In this document: piece after piece, positions 1 through 4,563 of the stretch | Layout: every line of letters starts with the position of its first letter | Numbering within the stretch: the stretch's first letter is position 1 | From: Bacillota bacterium | Lineage (GTDB): Bacteria; Bacillota; Clostridia; Christensenellales; CAG-138 | Direction: 5' to 3' | NCBI GenBank assembly: GCA_023416175.1 | Contig: JAEZIE010000212.1 | Coordinates: 1-5,762 of the forward strand | Length of the DNA: 5,762 nt | Program-made: the position numbers and the translations under genes | Notes under the pieces: generated by a model | What the model was told of the DNA's origin: nothing | What the model saw: the letters and a program-made list of their open reading frames with translations, nothing else | Database searches by the model: none

Positions 1-479
1 GCGTCCTTGCCAAGGCCGTTCAAAATGACCTGCAAAGGCGTCTTTCTTACTTTGTTGGCGGTCTTTGCGATGCCAATCGCGCCTTCTGCGGCGGCAAAGC
101 TTTCGTGGCCCGCCAGGAACGCAAAGCACTTGGTTTCCTCGCGCAGCAGCATGGCGGCAAGGTTGCCATGGCCGATGCCTACGACGCGCTGATCCGCCAC
201 GGAACCCGGAATGCAGAACGCCTGTAGACCAAGGCCCAGCGCTTCTGCGGCGTCTGCGGCGGTCTTGCAGCCTTTCTTGATGGCGATGGCAGCGCCAGCG
301 ATGTAGGCCCAAACCGCGTTTTCAAACGCGATGGGCTGAATGGAACGCACGATTCCCTCAACATCCACACCCTTCGCATTGCAGATCGCCTGCGCATCCT
401 CCAGCCCGTTGATGCCGTATTCGGCGAGGGAGCGGTTGATCTTTTCTATTCTTCTCTCGTATCCTTCAAACTTAACCAT
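1..479 (-). CDS. GGGtGRT-family protein, N-terminal half (cut by window edge)
   Basis: An open frame runs leftward from ATG at 479-477 and leaves the window after 159 whole codons without a stop. It begins MVKFEGYERRIEKIN and contains SIQPIAFENAVWAYI (46-60), GAAIAIKKGC (62-71), QAFCIPGSVADQR (86-98), GIGHGNLAAMLLREETKCFAF (starting at 101) and LAGHESFAAAEGAIGIA (122-138). I recognise this wording as the GGGtGRT protein family (Pfam PF14057), usually about 330 residues. The glycine-rich motif that names the family lies in the missing C-terminal half. The biochemical function is not established to my knowledge. Start choice is firm: AAAGGAGGG at 496-488 sits 8 bases upstream. The gene follows the NifU-like gene by 18 bases and is surely co-transcribed with it, which suggests a shared role in Fe-S or redox chemistry (inference). 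Confidence 0.9.
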   Translation of the reverse strand, partial: MVKFEGYERRIEKINRSLAEYGINGLEDAQAICNAKGVDVEGIVRSIQPIAFENAVWAYIAGAAIAIKKGCKTAADAAEALGLGLQAFCIPGSVADQRVVGIGHGNLAAMLLREETKCFAFLAGHESFAAAEGAIGIAKTANKVRKTPLQVILNGLGKD

Positions 480-497
480 ACTAAACTCCCTCCTTTC

Positions 498-1190
498 TTA
501 TTCGTGGCGCGGGTCGATCACCTTGACGGCTTCTGCAAAGCGGCCATAGGTGCCGATGTTCTTTTCAAACGCTTCCTTGGGATCGATACCCTTCTTGATG
601 GCGTCCATCATCTTGCCCAGGGAAACAAAGCGGTAACCAATTACATGGTCTTCTGCGTCAAGGCCGATACCCAACACATAGCCTTCCGCCATTTCCAGAT
701 ACCGTACGCCCTTGGCGCCCGTGCTGTACATGGTGCCGATCTGGGAGCGTAAGCCCTTCCCCAAATCCTCAAGGCCCGCGCCGATGGGCAGGCCGTCCTC
801 GGAGAACGCGCTCTGTGTGCGGCCGTAGGCGATCTGCAGGAACAGTTCTCGCATGGCAGTATTGATGGCGTCGCATACAAGGTCGGTATTGAGCGCCTCG
901 AGCACCGTCTTGCCGGGCAGCACCTCGGCCGCCATGGCCGCGGAATGCGTCATGCCGGAACATCCGATGGTCTCCACCAGTGCCTCTTCGATTACGCCGT
1001 TTTTGACATTGAGCGTCAGCTTACATGCGCCCTGCTGTGGTGCGCACCAGCCCACGCCGTGCGTAAGCCCGCTGATATCTGTAACTTGCGTGGCCTTTAC
1101 CCATTTGCCCTCCTCGGGAATGGGGGCAGGGCCATGCTTTGCGCCTTTGGCGACGCAAACCATTTCCTCCACCTCACGGGAGTATTGCAT
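498..1190 (-). CDS. NifU-like iron-sulfur cluster assembly scaffold protein
   Basis: A 230-residue soluble protein of the clostridial type annotated as iron-sulfur cluster assembly scaffold (NifU/IscU N-terminal-like). Key stretches are PIPEEGKWVKATQVTDISG (23-41), GVGWCAPQQGACKLTL (45-60), ETIGCSGMTHSAAMAAE (73-89) and NTDLVCDAINTAM (101-113). Cysteines at 12, 49, 56, 77 and 106 are candidates for cluster or metal binding; C77 in the GCSGMTHS motif resembles the first conserved Cys of IscU-type scaffolds. The frame also opens with TTG at 1196, but the ribosome site AAGGAGGG (1207-1200) is only 3 bases from that TTG and 9 bases from ATG at 1190, so the ATG is preferred. It is the first gene of an operon with the GGGtGRT gene. 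No IscS-type desulfurase is visible in the window. The family call is strong; the scaffold role is taken from family annotation. Confidence 0.92.
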   Translation of the reverse strand: MQYSREVEEMVCVAKGAKHGPAPIPEEGKWVKATQVTDISGLTHGVGWCAPQQGACKLTLNVKNGVIEEALVETIGCSGMTHSAAMAAEVLPGKTVLEALNTDLVCDAINTAMRELFLQIAYGRTQSAFSEDGLPIGAGLEDLGKGLRSQIGTMYSTGAKGVRYLEMAEGYVLGIGLDAEDHVIGYRFVSLGKMMDAIKKGIDPKEAFEKNIGTYGRFAEAVKVIDPRHE

Positions 1191-1199
1191 GCTCAAATA

Positions 1200-1207
1200 C
1201 CCTCCTT
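1200..1207 (-). promoter_or_regulatory. Ribosome binding site that sets the NifU-like start
   Basis: On the minus strand AAGGAGGG is a near-perfect Shine-Dalgarno sequence. Its distance favours ATG at 1190 (9 bases) over the upstream TTG at 1196 (3 bases). Confidence 0.8.
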
Positions 1208-1258
1208 GAACTTTTGATAAAACACTTGCAATATATAGACCCTATTGCTTCACGTTAT

Positions 1259-1267
1259 AGTATAGCA
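1259..1267 (-). promoter_or_regulatory. Candidate extended -10 promoter of the NifU-like/GGGtGRT operon
   Basis: The minus strand reads TGC-TATACT, an extended -10 with five of six matches to TATAAT. I see no good -35 box at 16-18 bases, as is tolerated with an extended -10. It would give a leader of roughly 60 bases. A second AT-rich stretch (TATATAT near 1232-1238) is an alternative. Confidence 0.4.
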
Positions 1268-1275
1268 TGCATACT
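1259..1275. repeat. Short inverted repeat over the NifU-like promoter
   Basis: AGTAT (1259-1263) and ATACT (1271-1275) flank AGCATGC, whose core GCATGC is itself a palindrome. It overlaps the candidate -10 of the minus-strand operon, so it could be an operator. No regulator is identified. Confidence 0.35.
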
Positions 1276-1310
1276 GTAACTGCTTCCACCTATTTTTTGT
1301 GTCTTTTTCG

Positions 1311-1319
1311 TGGTATAAT
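1311..1319 (+). promoter_or_regulatory. Extended -10 promoter of the membrane-protein operon
   Basis: TGG-TATAAT is a perfect extended -10. It predicts transcription from about 1326, ahead of the ribosome site at 1343-1353 and the TTG start at 1359. This argues against the longer reading frame that begins with GTG at 1299, since that start would lie upstream of the promoter. No clear -35 is seen. Confidence 0.6.
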
Positions 1320-1358
1320 CCTGATATTACGGCCTGTTGGGCGGAAGGGGGAGAGCGC

Positions 1359-1622
1359 TTGGCGTCACTGCTTTCTTTTTTGTGCAGCATTGGCGCGGGC
1401 TTCTTGCTCGCGGACCATTTTTTCTTAAGTGGGGAATGGTACCTGCGTCTGCCGGGTTTTACGGCTTCCGCTGCCGCGCTCACAGGTCTGCTTATAGCTG
1501 GCCTGGAGTATCGTGCGCGGAAGACAAAAAAGCAGCGCCGAATGCCAATGGCGCTTTTGATGTTCGCCTGTGTCATGGGTATACTCTCCACGGGTCTGTG
1601 GCTGTACCAATTACTTTCATAG
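1359..1622 (+). CDS. Small three-helix membrane protein, unknown function
   Basis: An 87-residue protein starting at TTG (1359) and ending at TAG. Start choice rests on the purine-rich ribosome site GGAAGGGGGAG at 1343-1353 and the TATAAT at 1314-1319. The frame is open back to a GTG at 1299, which would give 107 residues but lies upstream of that promoter. Hydrophobic segments fall at about 3-21, 32-49 and 64-85. The loop RARKTKKQRR after helix 2 is strongly basic, so by the positive-inside rule it faces the cytoplasm, with the N-terminus outside. I recognise no family. It lies 16 bases before the next gene on the same strand, so the two probably form an operon and may act together in the membrane (inference). 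Confidence 0.65.
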   Translation: MASLLSFLCSIGAGFLLADHFFLSGEWYLRLPGFTASAAALTGLLIAGLEYRARKTKKQRRMPMALLMFACVMGILSTGLWLYQLLS

Positions 1623-1638
1623 ATAAGAGGATTCTCTA

Positions 1639-2214
1639 ATGAAGCTTGCCGCCACCGAAAGAAAACCCATCCCGGTTCGAAAGCTCATACGCGTGCCGCT
1701 CGTGTGCCTGGGTACGGGCATATTAAATTTCGTCGTCAGTCGCGTGGCATCTTATTTGGCGGGAGCGGGGCGCATCCCTGCGGACGGCGTATTTACCATA
1801 GGCTGCGTTGCGGCGGCCGTACTGTTCCTGCTTTCCGGCCTGTTGTTTTTGCGGAAGTTGAAGCAGGATGAAATCATTCGTTCGGCAGGGTATGTGGTGC
1901 TGTACTATCTTGTTGCGTTTGTCGTGGCCCAGGAGCTGATCGCCCGCGCGCAAGCCCTATCCACCTGGGAATGGCTGTTTGTACCTGTCTGGCCGTTTAC
2001 GTTCGTGCATGCGGGCTTGTTGAAAGCCGGTCTTTCCAACATGTTTGCGCTTGCCCCCGCGCTTCTTTTCCCGCTGTTTTATGCCATGTTCGGCCAGCCG
2101 CGTGCGGCGGAGGAAAATGACGTTCCGGGAACGCAGACACAGGAACAGCCCGATCCGGCTGAACCGGAGGAGAAGCAGGAAGAATTACAGGAAACGCCCA
2201 AGCAGGACGAATGA
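1639..2214 (+). CDS. Multi-pass membrane protein with acidic C-terminal tail, unknown function
   Basis: A 191-residue protein starting at ATG with AAGAGGATT just upstream (about 1625-1633). The N-terminus is basic (KRKPIP-like, then VRKLIR). Hydrophobic segments fall at about 19-40, 50-71, 83-103 and 133-151. A Trp/Pro-rich half-segment at 110-128 (WEWLFVPVWPFTFVHAG) may be a fifth, possibly re-entrant, helix. Residues 153-191 form a hydrophilic tail rich in Glu, Gln and Pro that is likely disordered. I recognise no family and assign no function. It is the second gene of an operon with the small membrane protein before it. Transcription probably ends at the hairpin starting 11 bases after the stop. 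Confidence 0.8.
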   Translation: MKLAATERKPIPVRKLIRVPLVCLGTGILNFVVSRVASYLAGAGRIPADGVFTIGCVAAAVLFLLSGLLFLRKLKQDEIIRSAGYVVLYYLVAFVVAQELIARAQALSTWEWLFVPVWPFTFVHAGLLKAGLSNMFALAPALLFPLFYAMFGQPRAAEENDVPGTQTQEQPDPAEPEEKQEELQETPKQDE

Positions 2215-2224
2215 AAGAATGAAG

Positions 2225-2263
2225 AAACAGGATAGGCACGAAGCCTATCCTGTTTGGATTTTA
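2225..2263 (+). terminator. Intrinsic terminator of the membrane-protein operon
   Basis: A perfect 13-bp stem (2225-2237 with 2243-2255) with a five-base loop ACGAA, followed by a broken T-rich run (GGATTTTAT). The stem is strong; the T tract is imperfect, so some read-through is possible. The A-rich base of the stem could also work weakly in the other direction. Confidence 0.75.
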
Positions 2264-2270
2264 TACAAAG

Positions 2271-2289
2271 TTATATCTTATAATATAAT
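2271..2289 (+). promoter_or_regulatory. Promoter region with two overlapping TATAAT boxes, upstream of peroxiredoxin
   Basis: Two consensus -10 boxes TATAAT lie at 2279-2284 and 2284-2289. For the second, a weak -35 (TTATAC, 2261-2266) lies at 17 bases. An inverted repeat TTATA-TCT-TATAA (2271-2283) overlaps the boxes. It resembles the AT-rich operators of Fur/PerR-type regulators, but the arm spacing does not match the standard PerR box. Transcripts would start near 2291-2297. Confidence 0.5.
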
Positions 2290-2345
2290 CCACATGTCAA
2301 GCGCATACCTTTCCTTGCTTCTTGCTGCGGGTGGAAAGAACGATG

Positions 2346-2369
2346 TTCCGGCGTTTGCCGGAATTTTTT
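2346..2369 (+). terminator. Intrinsic terminator inside the peroxiredoxin leader
   Basis: TTCCGGC (2346-2352) pairs perfectly with GCCGGAA (2357-2363) around the loop GTTT, followed directly by six T residues. This is a textbook Rho-independent terminator. It lies about 50-55 bases after the likely transcription start and 60 bases before the peroxiredoxin start codon. It may be a leader attenuator, the end of a small RNA, or a backup terminator for the upstream operon. Confidence 0.8.
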
Positions 2370-2428
2370 GTTTTGCGGCCTAATCGCTATGCCATCGCGC
2401 ATACAATGAGGCGAAGGAGGGATGAAGT

Positions 2429-3064
2429 ATGGACGAATCCTGTTTGCGCATCGGTATGCCTGCGCCCGATTTTACGGCCACAAGCACCATGGGGCCGGTC
2501 AATATGTCCCGGTATAAGGGGATGTGGGTGGTATTCTTCTCGCATCCGGGGGACTTTACGCCGGTATGCACCACGGAATTTCTGGCGTTTGCAGAGCATT
2601 CAAACGCATTTCGTGGGATCAATACCTATCTTTTGGGTCTGAGTATAGACAGCAACAGCTCGCATCTTGCGTGGGTGGACAGCATTTATCAAATGGCCGG
2701 CGTGCGCATCCCGTTTCCCATCGTTGCGGATAGAACGGGCGAAATCGCGCGCCTGTACGGCATGATGGCTCCGGATGTGAGCACGGAGGCGACGGTAAGG
2801 TCCACATTCATTATCGATCCCATGCAGCGGGTCCGCGCCATCCTCACCTATCCCATGACCACGGGCAGAAGTATCCCGGAAATACTAAGAACGGTACAGG
2901 CGCTTCAGTTTGCCGATGAAACAGGGCTTGTCACCCCTGCGGGCTGGAACCCCGGGGATCCCGGTATCGTGCCTCCGCCTAAGAATTATCACGATATGCT
3001 CCAGCGCATGATGGACCCCGAGGGGATGATGTGCGAATCATGGTATCTTTGCTTTAAGAAATAA
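2429..3064 (+). CDS. Peroxiredoxin, Prx6-type with C-terminal cysteines
   Basis: A 211-residue thiol peroxidase expected to reduce hydrogen peroxide and organic hydroperoxides in the cytoplasm (no signal peptide). The active-site signature PxxxTxxC is intact: P40, T44 and peroxidatic C47 in HPGDFTPVCTTEF. The usual catalytic arginine is R124 (TVRSTFIID). The long C-terminal domain with GWNPGDPGIVPPP (172-184) is typical of the Prx6 group. Two further cysteines, C202 and C208, lie in the tail, like the two C-terminal cysteines of archaeal Prx6-type enzymes such as Aeropyrum pernix thioredoxin peroxidase, so one may act as a resolving cysteine. Start: AAGGAGGG at 2414-2421, 7 bases before ATG. 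It ends with tandem stops TAA TAG. No reductase partner is adjacent. Confidence 0.95.
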   Translation: MDESCLRIGMPAPDFTATSTMGPVNMSRYKGMWVVFFSHPGDFTPVCTTEFLAFAEHSNAFRGINTYLLGLSIDSNSSHLAWVDSIYQMAGVRIPFPIVADRTGEIARLYGMMAPDVSTEATVRSTFIIDPMQRVRAILTYPMTTGRSIPEILRTVQALQFADETGLVTPAGWNPGDPGIVPPPKNYHDMLQRMMDPEGMMCESWYLCFKK

Positions 3065-3121
3065 TAGGCAGCCACGACGTAAGGGGGAGACGACATCACC
3101 CGCTATGATCTGCCTGATCAT

Positions 3122-3154
3122 GCCCGTTGCCGATTGCGCATGCGGGCTTTTTTT
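3122..3154 (+). terminator. Intrinsic terminator after the peroxiredoxin gene
   Basis: GCCCG (3122-3126) pairs with CGGGC (3143-3147), followed by seven T residues. The interior of the hairpin is imperfect. A small perfect hairpin (ATGATC/GATCAT, 3105-3121) lies just before it. Together they close the plus-strand unit about 58 bases after the stop codon. Confidence 0.7.
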
Positions 3155-3188
3155 GCGGTTATAAGCTGCAGAATATGCGCCGAAGATA

Positions 3189-3219
3189 CCCGGCCATCCG
3201 GGACGGATAAACGCATCCG
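3189..3219 (-). other. Two short hairpins just after the first LysM gene
   Basis: Reading along the minus strand after the stop codon, a 5-bp stem (ATCCG/CGGAT, 3204-3219) is followed at once by another (CCCGG/CCGGG, 3189-3202, four-base loop). Neither is followed by a T tract, so they are not standard intrinsic terminators. They may stabilise the 3' end or help Rho-dependent ending. No better minus-strand terminator was seen in this gap. Confidence 0.3.
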
Positions 3220-3220
3220 A

Positions 3221-4357
3221 CTAAACGGTGATGAATTTGCGGATCTCAAACATAGCGCTGACCGTTTGGTAGCTGGTGACGGAATAGTCATCAATATTGC
3301 GGAAGCTCACGCCGCCAAGATTGTAGGTATTCACAAGGGCAATTGGCGCTCTGAAGTTGGTATCGATCTCACATAACACCTCGTGGAACGCGCCATCTCT
3401 TTCAACATACGTAAAATGAGAGGTCCGGGAACGAGGGTCAATGAGGAATACCCCGCCTGTCTCATAAACCAGCTCATCCGCCTGTGCCGACGATAACAGG
3501 CGATCCAATTCGCTCTGTTGCCCTGATAATCGAAAGTCAAAGCAGCAGCTGGGTATTGAGATCAGTATTTTGGGGCTGGAAATCAGCTGTATTGCAAAGT
3601 CAATCGCCTGCTGTAGCTCGTCGATGAACGAGATCGCGCGCTGCTGGTAGGCACATACCCACTCGGTGCTGCGCAGGATCAGGCGGTCTATTATGCCGTT
3701 GAAAGGAAAGCGTACATTCGCTTCGAGCAAAGCCACCTGCTCCTCGACAAAAACCCTGATTCTGGGCGCGACAATCAAGATATAGCCCAAAGGATGCAAC
3801 TGCGTGGAAAGGGACTGCAGAAACCCTGTATAAGCAACATAATCTCCGGGGTACAGCTCTGTAAAATTCAGATTTACGCCGTAATAATTTTCTTCGTTCA
3901 GAATTGCGATGATGTTATCGATCAGCGTTTGATACAACCTTGCGTCGGACAACAGGGTATGCACCAAATCACCGGAAAAACCAACACCCGGGACGATGTT
4001 TGAGACCACCATCAGGGGCGCCACCCCTGACTGGCGCGCTGCCTCAATCAGCCTTGTGCCATCAACAGAGGAGAGCGTGCCGTCAGCACTTACCTCATAG
4101 TCCAGGATACTCAGATAAGTAAGAAAGGGCAGCGTGCTAGAGAGAACCTCGTCGCTTACTGTAGGGTCAGCGTAACCGTTTACCTCAATTGTTGGGCGCA
4201 CCTGCCGAAGCTCCGGGATGCGCAGCGTTTGACCAACGTAGAGGGCGCCATCTTCCCTGAGTTCGGGATTGACAAAAAGCAATTGCGCCGTGGTGATATT
4301 AAACAGGCGCGTGATGGAAAAGATGGTATCACCCGGCTGCACGATATAGTCGAACAA
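3221..4357 (-). CDS. LysM plus degenerate GH18 (SleL/YaaH-like) protein, copy A
   Basis: A 378-residue protein. Residues 3-48 form one LysM domain (YIVQPGDTIFSI ... VGQTLRIP), which binds peptidoglycan or chitin-like glycans. Residues 55-375 resemble the GH18 domain of spore-cortex glucosaminidases (SleL/YaaH). The active-site strand should read like YxGxxxDFE; here it is YYGVNLNFTE (158-167), so Asp is Asn164 and the catalytic Glu is Thr166. Enzyme activity is therefore doubtful. Cysteines C235, C271-C272 and C329 are shared with copy B. The C-terminal YNLGGVSFRNID (345-356) matches the last GH18 strand, with Arg where Trp is usual. No signal peptide is seen, in keeping with spore proteins made in the mother cell. 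Start: TTG with AGAAGGG 7 bases upstream; no nearby in-frame ATG. It is convergent with the peroxiredoxin. Confidence 0.88.
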   Translation of the reverse strand: MFDYIVQPGDTIFSITRLFNITTAQLLFVNPELREDGALYVGQTLRIPELRQVRPTIEVNGYADPTVSDEVLSSTLPFLTYLSILDYEVSADGTLSSVDGTRLIEAARQSGVAPLMVVSNIVPGVGFSGDLVHTLLSDARLYQTLIDNIIAILNEENYYGVNLNFTELYPGDYVAYTGFLQSLSTQLHPLGYILIVAPRIRVFVEEQVALLEANVRFPFNGIIDRLILRSTEWVCAYQQRAISFIDELQQAIDFAIQLISSPKILISIPSCCFDFRLSGQQSELDRLLSSAQADELVYETGGVFLIDPRSRTSHFTYVERDGAFHEVLCEIDTNFRAPIALVNTYNLGGVSFRNIDDYSVTSYQTVSAMFEIRKFITV

Positions 4358-4382
4358 ATCGGTTCCCTTCTTTCACAAAGGA

Positions 4383-4391
4383 TATTCTATG
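4383..4391 (-). promoter_or_regulatory. Candidate sporulation-type -10 element before copy A
   Basis: The minus strand reads CATAGAATA, matching the CATAnnnTA -10 of sigma-K and close to the CATACAnT of sigma-E. It would start transcription near 4376, just before the ribosome site and the TTG start at 4357, and lies downstream of the terminator of copy B. No convincing -35 element was found, so this stays tentative. Confidence 0.35.
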
Positions 4392-4409
4392 CATATGAAA
4401 CAAAGGCAG

Positions 4410-4432
4410 AAAAAAGCCGCCGGGATCGGCGG
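4410..4432 (-). terminator. Intrinsic terminator of LysM copy B
   Basis: On the minus strand CCGCCG pairs with CGGCGG around the loop ATCC, followed by C and six T residues (4415-4410). It is a strong, standard terminator 130 bases after the stop of copy B and implies that copy A has its own promoter. Confidence 0.85.
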
Positions 4433-4439
4433 TAAAACC

Positions 4440-4454
4440 GCAGAATAGTTCTGC
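4440..4454. repeat. Small perfect hairpin between the LysM genes
   Basis: GCAGAA (4440-4445) and TTCTGC (4449-4454) are separated by three bases. It lies just before the terminator of copy B on the minus strand and may act with it. No T tract follows it. Confidence 0.45.
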
Positions 4455-4459
4455 AAACT

Positions 4460-4480
4460 TTATCTGTAGGTTATCTGTAG
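4460..4480. repeat. Direct repeat TTATCTGTAG, two copies
   Basis: TTATCTGTAG occurs at 4460-4469 and again at 4471-4480, an 11-base period close to one helical turn. It lies in the 3' region after copy B. Such spacing can mark a protein site, but its place downstream of a gene makes that uncertain. Confidence 0.5.
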
Positions 4481-4563
4481 TCTAAGTGTGCTTTACATGA
4501 TTTTAAGCAAAATCTAATCAGAAATCCGGCCACCAGTTTGTATCGCACCACAGGCCGTAGCGT

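Noticed and set aside
504..1217. Plus-strand open frames opposite the NifU-like gene
   Set aside because: They are complements of a clearly conserved minus-strand gene and have no suitable ribosome sites or family resemblance.
1299..1358. Longer 107-residue version of the small membrane protein from GTG at 1299
   Set aside because: This start lies upstream of the perfect TGGTATAAT promoter at 1311-1319 and has no ribosome site, while TTG at 1359 has a strong one.
2294..2383. A 29-codon leader peptide (ATG at 2294) before the peroxiredoxin
   Set aside because: It has no ribosome site, would start at or next to the transcription start, and reads straight through the terminator hairpin, unlike known attenuator peptides.
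2402..2407. TACAAT as a -10 box for the peroxiredoxin
   Set aside because: Transcription would start inside the ribosome binding site at 2414-2421, and no -35 box is found at a proper distance.
3092..3376. Plus-strand open frame after the peroxiredoxin, preceded by AAGGGGGAG
   Set aside because: The codon after the purine-rich site is ATC, the frame runs through the terminator at 3122-3154, and its second half is antisense to the LysM gene.
4460..4480. The TTATCTGTAG pair as the start of a CRISPR or larger repeat array
   Set aside because: There are only two copies, one base apart, with no further units and no nearby cas genes.
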